Positions 45,441 to 54,244 of a stretch of DNA of 64,000 bases are shown one piece after another. The notes beneath the pieces were generated by a model, which saw only the letters and a list, made by a program, of their open reading frames with translations, ran no database searches and had not been told where the DNA came from. Made by a program: the position numbers and the translations under genes. Each line of letters starts with the position of its first letter. Position 1 is the first letter of the stretch. The stretch is taken from NCBI RefSeq assembly GCF_028021195.1, contig NZ_CP115668.1, positions 1,922,001-1,986,000 on the forward strand, in the 5' to 3' direction. This stretch comes from Cutibacterium equinum (GTDB lineage: Bacteria; Actinomycetota; Actinomycetes; Propionibacteriales; Propionibacteriaceae).

Positions 45441-46367
45441 TCACTTCACCGAACCACTCATGAGACCAGACACGAAGTACTTACCCAAAGCGATGTAAAC
45501 CAGCAGGGTCGGCAGGCAGGCAACGAGCACACCCGCCATGATCTGCGGATAGTTCGGATTCTGCCCTGACGCCAAGGCGTTGAGGCCGAAGGTGACCGGG
45601 CCGTTGTTCTGGTTGGTCAAGAACAGCGCGAACAGGAAGTCATTCCACGCGCTGGTGAACTGCCAGATAAGGGTCACCACGAAGCCAGGAATGGACACCG
45701 GCAGCACAATCTTGGCGTAGGTCGAGATCGTGGCAGCACCGTCCACGCGGGCCGCCTCGATGATCTCCGAGGGCACAGCAGTGGCGTAGTAGTTGCGGAA
45801 GATCAGCGTGCAGATAGGGATGCCGTAGACCACGTGGCACAAGATCAGGGTAGGAATGCCGGCAAACCACGGGGCTCCCTGCTGAATGTCGAGCATCATG
45901 CCCGACAGCGGAATCATGATGGCCTGGTAGGGAATGAACATTCCGAACAGGAACAGCACGAAGATGACGTGCGATCCGGGGAACTTCCACTTAGCGAAGA
46001 CGTAGCCGTTGAGAGACCCCAGGATGGCCGAGAGGATCGCTGCCAGCACTGCCATGACGAGCGAGCGTCCCATGGCAGGGGCCAGGGCATCCCAGGCGGC
46101 CTGCCAGCCTCCCACGGACCACACCCGCGGCAATTTCCATGCCGTCGACTGATCGTAGCCAGACGGCGTTTTGAAGCTCGTCACGAGCAGGGCGTAAGCG
46201 GGAGTCAGCACGAGCACTGCGAAGAACACCAGCAGCACGTAGCGGACTGCGCTCCAGGTCTTCTGCGCCGGGGTACGACGGCGACGGCGCTTGGGCAGGT
46301 TGGCAAGGTCCTCGCCGGACAACGGCGCGGAGAGAGAGCCCTCGACGGGAACGACGGAGCTGGACAT
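45441..46367 (-). CDS. CUT1 sugar ABC transporter permease (MalG-like)
   Basis: A 308-residue permease with six membrane helices and the ATPase-contacting EAA loop EAARVDGAATISTYAKIVLP. The first ~60 residues are a charged cytoplasmic tail with a run of arginines (KRRRRRTPAQK). ATG 46367 shares one base with the stop of the upstream permease gene and has GGGAGGA five bases ahead. It pairs with the MalF-like permease. The substrate is presumably an oligosaccharide or polyol; it cannot be specified. Confidence 0.9.
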   Translation of the reverse strand: MSSSVVPVEGSLSAPLSGEDLANLPKRRRRRTPAQKTWSAVRYVLLVFFAVLVLTPAYALLVTSFKTPSGYDQSTAWKLPRVWSVGGWQAAWDALAPAMGRSLVMAVLAAILSAILGSLNGYVFAKWKFPGSHVIFVLFLFGMFIPYQAIMIPLSGMMLDIQQGAPWFAGIPTLILCHVVYGIPICTLIFRNYYATAVPSEIIEAARVDGAATISTYAKIVLPVSIPGFVVTLIWQFTSAWNDFLFALFLTNQNNGPVTFGLNALASGQNPNYPQIMAGVLVACLPTLLVYIALGKYFVSGLMSGSVK

Positions 46368-47266
46368 CAGCGTCCTCCCTTCTCGGTGCGGTTGGTGTAG
46401 ACGAGATACGGGACCACGACGACAGCCACGATGACCAACAAGATCGTCGCGTTGACGGCTGCGGCCGTCGGATTGTTGAGCTGGAACATCTGGGTCCACA
46501 TCAAGGTGGCCGGCACCTCAGCGGTGTAGGAGCTCTGACCGGCAATGGCGTAAATGAGGTCGAACATCTTCATCGACATGTGGCCGACGATGATGAGGGC
46601 GCTCAGTGCGATCGGCGAGAGCTGCGGGAAGAGCACGTTCCAGTACAACTTGAACTCCGAGGCGCCGTCGACGCGAGCAGCCTCACGCTGATCCTCCGAA
46701 ATCCCCCGGAATCCGGCCAGGAAGAGGGCCATGATGTAGCCCGACAACTGCCAGATCGCAGGGATCGCCATCGCCGCCATGTTGAACTTTCCGGACGAAT
46801 ACCACGACGACTGCAACCCCGGCATCCCCAGATGGACGAAGAGCTGGTTGAGACCAGTGGCCTGACCATCCTTGGCCGGGGACAGCAACCACCGCCAGAT
46901 GACACCGGCAGCCACGAAGGAGACAGCCATCGGGAACAGGAACACCGAACGGAAGAACCCTTCGCCATTGACCCCGCGCTCCAGCAGGAGTGCCCACAAC
47001 AGGCCAAAGATCATCGTCCCGGCGACGAAAACCACCGTCAGGACCAAGAGGTTCCACATGGCGTGCTGGTAGCGGTCGTCGGCCAACAACTGGGAGTAGT
47101 TCGCCCAGCCACCGGGTGCCTTGATGCGTCCCGACTTGGTCTTGACACGAGCCAGCGACGTGAAAACAGTTTTGCCGATGAAGCCGTAGACGAAGATACC
47201 GACGAGAATGATGGACGGTAGTACGAGGAGGAAGCTCGGAAGCCAGCGCTTCACTCTTTTCATCAT
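46367..47266 (-). CDS. CUT1 sugar ABC transporter permease (MalF-like)
   Basis: A 299-residue permease, the partner of the MalG-like protein. Six helices are visible, and the EAA loop EAARVDGASEFKLYWNVLFPQ is in the expected place near residue 200. ATG 47266 is followed directly by a second ATG; GGGAGA lies five bases upstream of the first. It lies 166 bases after the binding-protein gene. No ATPase gene is in the operon. Confidence 0.9.
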   Translation of the reverse strand: MMKRVKRWLPSFLLVLPSIILVGIFVYGFIGKTVFTSLARVKTKSGRIKAPGGWANYSQLLADDRYQHAMWNLLVLTVVFVAGTMIFGLLWALLLERGVNGEGFFRSVFLFPMAVSFVAAGVIWRWLLSPAKDGQATGLNQLFVHLGMPGLQSSWYSSGKFNMAAMAIPAIWQLSGYIMALFLAGFRGISEDQREAARVDGASEFKLYWNVLFPQLSPIALSALIIVGHMSMKMFDLIYAIAGQSSYTAEVPATLMWTQMFQLNNPTAAAVNATILLVIVAVVVVPYLVYTNRTEKGGR

Positions 47267-47432
47267 GAAATCTCCCGATTCTGGGGGTGAAGAGCACGAC
47301 ACAGTGCCCTGACGGTGGGCACGAGCCCCTGGCGCAGTCTCAGTGGCGATGAGGCGTCAGGAGCAGTGCGTCCGGGGCGGTGTGGGGCCCGCGAGCGCGG
47401 ACCCCACACCGGTCACGCCGACATCGGACGGA

Positions 47433-48737
47433 TCACTTGCCGTACTTGTCGTGGGCGGCCGCCAGCGCGGAGGCCAGGTTGTCGGTGTTCTTGTCCTGGT
47501 AGAACTTGCTCATCGCGGTGTTGACCTCCGAGCTCCAGGCCAGGGAGACGGCAGCACCGTGGGCAACCGAGGAGACGATCGGCAGCTCCTTGAAGTCCTT
47601 CATGGCGTCCTGCTGGTACTTGCTGAATCCGTCCGGCTTGACGTCGGTACGTGCCGGGATGGACCCCTTGATCTGGTTGAAGGACTCCTGAGCCTCGGCG
47701 GAACCGACGAAGCGCAACCAGTCCTTGGTGGCCTCGGGGTTCTTGGTTCCGGTCGGCAGGGTGAAGGAGTCGGCCAGGAAGTCGTAGACGATCTCCTTGC
47801 CGGGGACGGCGAAGGCGGTGTAGTCGGTGCCGTACTTCTTGCCCTTCATCTCGAACTCGGCGACGGCCCAGTCGCCCATGACGTTGTAGGCAGCCTGGCC
47901 CGAAGCAACCATGTCGGTCGCCGCCGGCCAGTCGTCACCGTCAGATGCGGTGTTGGTGAAGGTGAGGACCTTCTTGTAATCCTCGATGGCCGACTTGACC
48001 TCAGGGCTGTCCCACGCCCCTTCCGGGGTGAACAGCTTGTTGTAACCGTCAGCACCCAGATCGGCAGCCAAGATGGACTCGAAAAGTTCGGTCTGGGTCC
48101 ACGTGCCACCGATGGACAGCGGGGTGGCAACACCGGAGGCCTTGACCTTCTCCATATCGGCGATCCAACCCTTGACGTCGGTCGGGGTCTCGGTGACGCC
48201 AGCCTTCTTGAGCAGGGCCGAGTTGGCCCACACGACGTTGGCGCGGTGGATGTCGACCGGCACCGAGTAGATGTGGCCGTCCACGGTCAGACGCTCAGTG
48301 AGGGACTTCGGGAAGACCGACTCCCCGCCGAGCTGCTTGATGATCTCGTCAACGGCGTCGATCTGCTCGTTGTCGATGTAGTCGGTCAACTCAGCGCCGG
48401 CGTGACCCTGGAAGGAGCCAGGAGGGTTGCCGTTCTTGAGATCAGAGGCCAGCTTGGCCTTGGCGTTCGAGCCAGATCCACCAGCGACGGCCAGGTTCTT
48501 GAACGTGTCGTTCGGGTATTTCTCGGCGAACATCTTCTCCAGGGCCTGCAAGCCCTTGGCCTCGGAGCCGTCGGCCCACCAGGTGAACACTCCGACCTCG
48601 CCACCGGCACCGCCAGCCTTGGGGGTCGACGAGGACGTCGTCGACTCGTTGCTCTCGCTCTCCTCAGTCGTCGAGCTGCAGCCTGCCAGGACCAGCATTG
48701 ATGCCATCGCAAGGGCTGCGATCTTCTTCGCGTACAT
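47433..48737 (-). CDS. Sugar ABC transporter substrate-binding lipoprotein
   Basis: A 434-residue family 1 extracellular solute-binding protein. The lipobox LVLAGC sets Cys20 as the lipidated residue, followed by a serine/glutamate linker. FTWWADGSEAKGLQALEKMF and GSFQGHAGAELTDYIDNEQI are like glucose/mannose- or oligosaccharide-binding members. ATG 48737 has GGAGG six bases ahead; the longer frame upstream has no signal peptide. It is the first gene of the importer operon. Confidence 0.92.
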   Translation of the reverse strand: MYAKKIAALAMASMLVLAGCSSTTEESESNESTTSSSTPKAGGAGGEVGVFTWWADGSEAKGLQALEKMFAEKYPNDTFKNLAVAGGSGSNAKAKLASDLKNGNPPGSFQGHAGAELTDYIDNEQIDAVDEIIKQLGGESVFPKSLTERLTVDGHIYSVPVDIHRANVVWANSALLKKAGVTETPTDVKGWIADMEKVKASGVATPLSIGGTWTQTELFESILAADLGADGYNKLFTPEGAWDSPEVKSAIEDYKKVLTFTNTASDGDDWPAATDMVASGQAAYNVMGDWAVAEFEMKGKKYGTDYTAFAVPGKEIVYDFLADSFTLPTGTKNPEATKDWLRFVGSAEAQESFNQIKGSIPARTDVKPDGFSKYQQDAMKDFKELPIVSSVAHGAAVSLAWSSEVNTAMSKFYQDKNTDNLASALAAAHDKYGK

Positions 48738-48803
48738 TCCAAACCTCCATGTGGTTCGGTCAGACCCCATCCCCCGGCCTCGGTGCCGCGGTGTTGATCT
48801 GCA

Positions 48804-48829
48804 CCTGCTGGGCGACGGTGCCCAGCAGG
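48804..48829. repeat. Perfect inverted repeat upstream of the sugar importer
   Basis: CCTGCTGGGC-GACGGT-GCCCAGCAGG lies 67 bases upstream of the binding-protein start and 54 bases past the preceding hydrolase stop. It may be the hydrolase terminator (though it lacks a T-run), a leader hairpin or an operator. A TGTTAACG half-site like those of LacI-type regulators lies nearby at 48849-48856. Confidence 0.45.
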
Positions 48830-48883
48830 AAAAGTGTGACACAAAAATGTTAACGGCGCCCAAGAAAGTCGGGATGTGTGCCG

Positions 48884-49840
48884 TCAGGCCAGATATGCGC
48901 CGACCCAACGCTTCATCTCAGCGAAAACACTGGCTCGCACCGAGGGCGCCGACAGCACCAGGTCGTGCAGTCCACCGCGGACACGGACCAGGGTGAGGTG
49001 ACGTCCCAGATTGACCGAGGCACGTGCCAACCTGTCGACGTCGAGAACGGTGTCAGCCGACGACATGGACGGCTTCCACGTCGTGGACAGATCGCTGCGA
49101 TCCGAGATGAGTACCAACACCGGGACGTCGATGTGAAGGCCTTGAGCCACCTTCTGGTGACCGTCGAGGATGGCAGCCAGCCAGCCGGCACGAGTCACGA
49201 ATGGTGCCCATGCCGGATTCTTCATCTCGGGAATGTCCCATTCCCCACCGAACTCGCGACGGATACTGCGGCCAAAGTTGTCCCGCGACGCAAGGGGCAG
49301 CACGGTGGTGGGTTCACCGATGCGAACCGTGCGAGCCAGTGGACCAGCCACGGCCCGGGTGAGGAAGGAGCCCTGCAGATCGATCCACGGGGAGTTGAGA
49401 ATGATCCCGTCGACACGTCCTGGGTGACGTGAGGCCCACAACGGGACGGTAAGCCCTCCCGTGGAGTGACCCATGATCGTCACCGAGTCGTGGTCAGCGC
49501 CCAGCAAGGACACCGCCGCGTCGATCTCCTCGTCGTACTCGGCGAGGTCACGCACCCAGCCCGCCATCTGGCCTGCGACAAGATTTCGTCCGTACCGACG
49601 CAGGTCGAGCCCCAGGAAGTCATATCCCCAGCTCTCCACCGCCTCGGCAAGGTGGGCTTGGTAGAAGCAGTCTGACCAGCCGTGGACGTAGAGCATTGCG
49701 CGACCATGACGTGGCTGGTGACGACGCACCACGCTGGCAGTCAGGAGTCCGTCGGGGTCTCCGACGGCCTTGGCTGCATGTGGCAGCCCGATCCGGGCAT
49801 ATTCGAACCCGTCGATCAGGGGGTCGTTGAGCCACCTCAT
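48884..49840 (-). CDS. Alpha/beta hydrolase, lysophospholipase-like
   Basis: A 318-residue serine hydrolase. The nucleophile elbow is MGHSTGGL, LYVHGWSDCFYQ is the oxyanion strand, LVLISDRSD supplies a candidate acid, and RGGLHDLVLS the catalytic histidine. It resembles the monoacylglycerol lipase/lysophospholipase group (Hydrolase_4). No signal peptide is seen. Its start lies 15 bases after the DUF3073 gene on the same strand, so the two may be cotranscribed. The substrate is unknown. Confidence 0.85.
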   Translation of the reverse strand: MRWLNDPLIDGFEYARIGLPHAAKAVGDPDGLLTASVVRRHQPRHGRAMLYVHGWSDCFYQAHLAEAVESWGYDFLGLDLRRYGRNLVAGQMAGWVRDLAEYDEEIDAAVSLLGADHDSVTIMGHSTGGLTVPLWASRHPGRVDGIILNSPWIDLQGSFLTRAVAGPLARTVRIGEPTTVLPLASRDNFGRSIRREFGGEWDIPEMKNPAWAPFVTRAGWLAAILDGHQKVAQGLHIDVPVLVLISDRSDLSTTWKPSMSSADTVLDVDRLARASVNLGRHLTLVRVRGGLHDLVLSAPSVRASVFAEMKRWVGAYLA

Positions 49841-49855
49841 GGCCGCACGACTGGC

Positions 49856-50059
49856 TCAGTCGTCCTCGCCGTAGTGGGCGTACTTCTCGGCAAGATCGGC
49901 GTACTCGTCAGACAGGCCGTCCTCGTCATGAGGATCCTCCTGCTGCCGATTGTCGCCTCTTAGCTCTCGCTCCAGTGACTCGAGATCCATGTCCACCGAG
50001 CGATACTTCAGATCGCGGGCAACCTTGGTCTGTTTCGCCTTTGCACGGCCGCGCCCCAT
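49856..50059 (-). CDS. DUF3073 family small protein
   Basis: A 67-residue charged protein beginning MGRGRAKAKQTKVARDLKY, the hallmark of DUF3073, a family conserved in actinobacteria. The rest is acidic (DEDGLSDEYADLAEKYAHYGEDD) and probably disordered or a single helix. Its position just downstream of purM-purF is common in actinobacteria. The function is unknown. Confidence 0.88.
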   Translation of the reverse strand: MGRGRAKAKQTKVARDLKYRSVDMDLESLERELRGDNRQQEDPHDEDGLSDEYADLAEKYAHYGEDD

Positions 50060-50086
50060 GTGGGTCGACCCCCTCGCTTCTCAATA

Positions 50087-50099
50087 GCGGCTTTGCCGC
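50087..50099 (-). terminator. Short hairpin upstream of the DUF3073 gene
   Basis: GCGGC-AAA-GCCGC on the minus strand lies between the purM stop and the DUF3073 start, followed by TATTG. It is small and may be only a partial terminator. Confidence 0.3.
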
Positions 50100-50193
50100 C
50101 CAAAATCATCAACTGTCGTGGGGCACAGGCTACCCGAGCGAGGACCCTGGTACCAAAGTGGGCCATCGCACGTGTCACATTCGGGTCGACGAT

Positions 50194-51261
50194 TTAGCTG
50201 CGAGGATGGCTCGAAACCAGCACCGCCCCAGGGTCGTCGGGTCCGCCACGACGGGAGACATGACCGCATTGCCATGCGGAAAGACCGCGCTCTGCAAGCA
50301 GCGCAATAGCCTCAGAGATGTTCGCCTCTGGCATGACGACGACCATTCCGACACCCATGTTGAGGGTCGCCTCGATGTCAGGCTGCGAGACCTCACCCAC
50401 CTGCTCGACGAGGGTGAAGATCGGGGCCGGGGTCCAGGTGGACCGGTCGACGGTGGCGACGAGATCGTCAGGAAGGACGCGGGCGAGGTTGTTGGCCAGA
50501 CCGCCACCGGTGACGTGACTCATGGCGTGGACCTCGACCTGACCGATGAGGGCCAGCAGATCAGCCGCGTAGACGGTGGTGGGCTCCAGCAATTCCTCAC
50601 CGAGGGTGCGCCCCAACTCGTCGACGTGACGGTCAAGGCCCCAGCCGGCGTCGGCCAACAGGACCTTGCGGACCAGGGAGTACCCGTTGGAGTGCAGTCC
50701 CGAGGAGGCAACGGCGAGCAGGGCGTCACCCTCCTGGACTCGCTGCGGGCCAAGGATTGCGTCGTACTCGACGGCCCCCGTGGTGGCTCCTGCGACGTCG
50801 TACTCGTCGGGAGCCAGCAAGCCGGGATGCTCGGCCGTCTCGCCACCAAGCAGGGAGCAACCGGCCTTGACGCAGGCGGCAGCAATGCCCTTGACGATGG
50901 ACGCGATCCGGTCAGGGTCGACGTGCCCGCAGGCAATGTAGTCGGTGACGAACCAGGGTTCCGCCCCCACCACGACGAGATCGTCGACGAGCATGCCGAC
51001 CAGGTCGAACCCGATGGTGTCGTGGACGTCCATGGCCTGGGCGATGGCGACCTTGGTGCCGACACCGTCAGTGGAGGTGGCCAGCACCGGGTGACGGTAC
51101 TTCCCCAGTGCGGAGGCGTCGAAGAAACCCGCGAAGCCACCCAGGCCGCCGAGAACCTCAGGTCGGCGGGTGGCGGCCACGTGGGCCTTCATGAGGTCGA
51201 CGGCACGGTCTCCGGCCTCGATGTCGACCCCGGCACGGGCGTAGGCGGACTCGTTGCTCAC
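50194..51261 (-). CDS. purM: Phosphoribosylformylglycinamidine cyclo-ligase PurM
   Basis: A 355-residue AIR synthetase, which closes the imidazole ring in purine synthesis using ATP. AYARAGVDIEAGDRAV is the N-terminal motif, LATSTDGVGTKVAIA and GFDLVGMLVDDLVVVGAEPWFVTDYIA are nucleotide and active-site motifs, and GCSLLGGETAEHPGLL follows. The ATG overlaps the purF stop by four bases. Length and motifs are normal. Confidence 0.97.
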   Translation of the reverse strand: MSNESAYARAGVDIEAGDRAVDLMKAHVAATRRPEVLGGLGGFAGFFDASALGKYRHPVLATSTDGVGTKVAIAQAMDVHDTIGFDLVGMLVDDLVVVGAEPWFVTDYIACGHVDPDRIASIVKGIAAACVKAGCSLLGGETAEHPGLLAPDEYDVAGATTGAVEYDAILGPQRVQEGDALLAVASSGLHSNGYSLVRKVLLADAGWGLDRHVDELGRTLGEELLEPTTVYAADLLALIGQVEVHAMSHVTGGGLANNLARVLPDDLVATVDRSTWTPAPIFTLVEQVGEVSQPDIEATLNMGVGMVVVMPEANISEAIALLAERGLSAWQCGHVSRRGGPDDPGAVLVSSHPRS

Positions 51262-52763
51262 TGCTTCTCCTCATCGGGATCGGTATGGGTGGCATCGGCG
51301 ACGACGTCTCGGGCGGACTCGGGCACCTGCACCGGATAGACGCCGTCGAAGCAGGCCCGGCACAGGTTGTCGGCGTCAACATGGGTGGCTCGGATGAGAC
51401 CCTCCAAGCTGACGTAGCCCAACGAATCAGCACCGATGGATCGGCAGATGTCCTCGACCTCCAGGCCGGGGGCGATGAGCTCGGCGCGGGTGGCGAAGTC
51501 GATGCCGTAGAAGCAGGGCCATTCCACCGGCGGGGAGGAGATACGCACATGCACCTCGGCAGCCCCGGCCTCCCGCAACATTCTCACCAGCTGACGCTGC
51601 GTGTTGCCGCGCACGATGGAGTCATCGACGACGACGACGCGGCGTCCCTCGATGACGTCGCGCAGCGGGTTGAGCTTGAGACGGATGCCCAGGTTGCGCA
51701 AGGTCTGGGAGGGCTGGATGAAGGTCCGGCCGACGTAGGAGTTCTTGACCAGACCCATGCCGTAAGGGATACCGGACTCGTCGGCGTAACCGATGGCAGC
51801 CGGGGTGCCGGATTCGGGCACCGGGATGACGAGATCGGCGTCGACGGGGTGTTCCTGGGCCAGGATCTTGCCGATCTTGACGCGGACGTTGTGGATACGT
51901 CGTCCGGCAATGACGGTGTCGGGACGGGCCAGGTAGACGTACTCGAAGATGCAGCCCTTGGGGCGGGCCTGACCGAAGCGACTGGTACGGAGGCCGGCAG
52001 CGTCGATGGCGATCATCTCGCCGGGCTCGATCTCGCGGACGAAGGTGGCACCGACGATGTCGATGGCGGCGGTCTCCGAGGCGACCACCCACCCGCTGGA
52101 GAGGCGCCCCAACACCAGCGGCCTGATGCCCTGCGGGTCGCGGGCGGCGCACAAGGTGTGGTCGTCCATGAAGACGAGACTGAAGGCCCCCTTGAGGTGG
52201 GGCAGCACCTGGGCGGCGACCTCTTCGAGGGTGCCGTCGTAGGTCGTCATGAGGGCAGTGACCAGCGAGGTGTCGTTGCTGGAGTCCATCCGGTCCTTGT
52301 GAGGGACTTTCGTGTTCGGCGCGCGCTGGGCTATCAGGGCCTCGAGGGCGTCGGTGTTGGTGAGGTTGCCGTTGTGGGCCAGGGCCAGCCCGCCACCACT
52401 CTGACGAGAGCGGAAGGTCGGCTGGGCGTTGTCCCAGACGCTGGCACCCGTCGTCGAGTAGCGGGTGTGCCCGACGGCCATGTGTCCCTGCAAGGAGTTG
52501 AGGGTGGCCTCGTCAAAGACCTGGGAGACCAGTCCCATGTCCTTGAAGACCATCATTCGGTCCCCGTCCGACACCGCCATGCCAGCGGATTCCTGGCCTC
52601 GGTGTTGCAGGGCATACATGCCGAAATAGGTGAGTTTGGACACCTCCTCACCGGGGGCATAGATCCCGATGACGCCACATGCGTCCTGGGGTCCGTGGTC
52701 CTGGGGATCGAGGTCTGCGGTAAGCCTTCCGTCTGAGCGTGGCACCAGGCCACGGTACCGCAT
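51258..52763 (-). CDS. purF: Amidophosphoribosyltransferase PurF
   Basis: A 501-residue enzyme making phosphoribosylamine, the first committed step of purine synthesis. The glutaminase nucleophile is Cys29 in DACGVIGIY, exposed after removal of a 28-residue propeptide. MYALQHRGQESAGMA is the glutaminase signature, and VVVVDDSIVRGNT is the PRPP-binding loop. Cysteines near the end (ADNLCRACFDG) fit the iron-sulfur type of PurF. It is cotranscribed with purM. Confidence 0.97.
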   Translation of the reverse strand: MRYRGLVPRSDGRLTADLDPQDHGPQDACGVIGIYAPGEEVSKLTYFGMYALQHRGQESAGMAVSDGDRMMVFKDMGLVSQVFDEATLNSLQGHMAVGHTRYSTTGASVWDNAQPTFRSRQSGGGLALAHNGNLTNTDALEALIAQRAPNTKVPHKDRMDSSNDTSLVTALMTTYDGTLEEVAAQVLPHLKGAFSLVFMDDHTLCAARDPQGIRPLVLGRLSSGWVVASETAAIDIVGATFVREIEPGEMIAIDAAGLRTSRFGQARPKGCIFEYVYLARPDTVIAGRRIHNVRVKIGKILAQEHPVDADLVIPVPESGTPAAIGYADESGIPYGMGLVKNSYVGRTFIQPSQTLRNLGIRLKLNPLRDVIEGRRVVVVDDSIVRGNTQRQLVRMLREAGAAEVHVRISSPPVEWPCFYGIDFATRAELIAPGLEVEDICRSIGADSLGYVSLEGLIRATHVDADNLCRACFDGVYPVQVPESARDVVADATHTDPDEEKQ

Positions 52764-52814
52764 CGGGGCCCAAGGTGGCTGCCCAACAGGTTTCAGGAGG
52801 CTGGCAGACTGCGC

Positions 52815-54062
52815 TCAGCCCCTGACCGGGGTCACCTTGCGGGCCACCGAGACGGCCAACAGGCTCGCAGCGACACCGACGCCGAAGGTCACCGCGTAGG
52901 CCGGGGTGGCACCTCCCCAGTCAGCAAGACGTCCCGCCAGCGTTGTCCCGAGGGCATAACCAAGGCTGGTCATGGACGCCAAGAGGGTCATGACGGTGCC
53001 AATCCGTCCAGCAGAAGCCGTGCGTTCTGCAACGCTGTAGAGGGTGATCATGTACGGGGCTGCAGCCATGCCCAGGATGATGAGGACCGGGACCAGCGGC
53101 CCGAGGTGATCGACGGCCAGCAGCGGGGCAGCGAACAGCGCCAGGCCCAGGGCGAAGAGTTTCCACCGTGCCACCAGGTCGAGGCGTCGGGCCATCCTCG
53201 GCAGGGCCAGACCGGCGGCCGCACTACCGACCGACAGCAGAGCATGAAGGAGACCCGCCATTCCGGGTTGTCCCGCCTGCGTGGCAAGACTGGTCGTACC
53301 GGTCTGGACGGACCCGAAAACCATGCCGATGAAGATCATGCCGACGCAGGTGGCCAGCACACCAGCGGTGAGCAGTGGACCGGGGGCACGACGATCCTGC
53401 GAAGTCGACTCCCCCGCGCTACCCTTCCCACCGCCATGCCCTTCGACCAGCTGTGAGGTCGGGTCCAGGGCGAACCAGCTGCCCAACACCAGCAACATGA
53501 CACCAGCGACGACCAGAGCAGGGACGGGACCAGCAAGCACCGCAAGGAGACCGACCAGGGCAGGCCCGATGGCAAAGGATGCCTCGTCAATGGATCCCTC
53601 CCAGGCAAACGAGGTCTCCAGCACCCCCGCCTGGATCGTGGGGTTCTCGGCTGCCATGGCGCGCCAGCGGACCCTCGCCATGGTGCCGATCTGGGGCAGG
53701 AAGAATCCCGCCACCCCGCCAATGGCGGCCACGATCGGCCATGCGGCTCCCATTGCGCCGGCCCATCCCTCACCGATCAGGGCGAAACCAGCGACGAGGG
53801 ACTGCACCAACAGCACCGTGCGCTGACCGTGACGGTCAGTCAGGGCACCAAAAATGGGCGAGCCAACGGCAATGGCCAGGGCGACGATCCCTGCAGCTAG
53901 ACCACCGGGACCCAGACGTCCTGACACGAGTGGGCTGGAGACAAGTAACAGGGTGCCCAGTTGGCTCATGGCCAAGGGCAGGCGGGCCAGGGCGGAGACG
54001 GTGACGAAGGTGCCGCCGGGCAAGGCGAACAAAGTTCGGTAGCTCACAGAGCCAGAGAACAT
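52815..54062 (-). CDS. MFS transporter
   Basis: A 415-residue twelve-helix transporter. The loop FGALTDRHGQRTVLLVQSL is the MFS signature, and a long polar loop (LVEGHGGGKGSAGESTSQDRR) joins the two halves. ATG 54062 has GAGAGG about seven bases upstream; a longer frame exists. Nothing nearby identifies the substrate. It lies just upstream of purF on the same strand but is separated by a 51-base gap on the purF side. Confidence 0.82.
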   Translation of the reverse strand: MFSGSVSYRTLFALPGGTFVTVSALARLPLAMSQLGTLLLVSSPLVSGRLGPGGLAAGIVALAIAVGSPIFGALTDRHGQRTVLLVQSLVAGFALIGEGWAGAMGAAWPIVAAIGGVAGFFLPQIGTMARVRWRAMAAENPTIQAGVLETSFAWEGSIDEASFAIGPALVGLLAVLAGPVPALVVAGVMLLVLGSWFALDPTSQLVEGHGGGKGSAGESTSQDRRAPGPLLTAGVLATCVGMIFIGMVFGSVQTGTTSLATQAGQPGMAGLLHALLSVGSAAAGLALPRMARRLDLVARWKLFALGLALFAAPLLAVDHLGPLVPVLIILGMAAAPYMITLYSVAERTASAGRIGTVMTLLASMTSLGYALGTTLAGRLADWGGATPAYAVTFGVGVAASLLAVSVARKVTPVRG

Positions 54063-54244
54063 GGGCAGACCTCTCGATGACGCGATCACGGGCTGTCCGC
54101 GTCTACCCACCCTTCTGACGCGGGCCCCGGTGATCGTCACTGCGACCGGGGATACTCCCGCCGGACGTCCCGGGCCCTGCCTACCGGCACAGCCGATGGC
54201 AGGGCCATTCTACGCGGGAACGCCATCGAGTGAAACCGTGCAGG

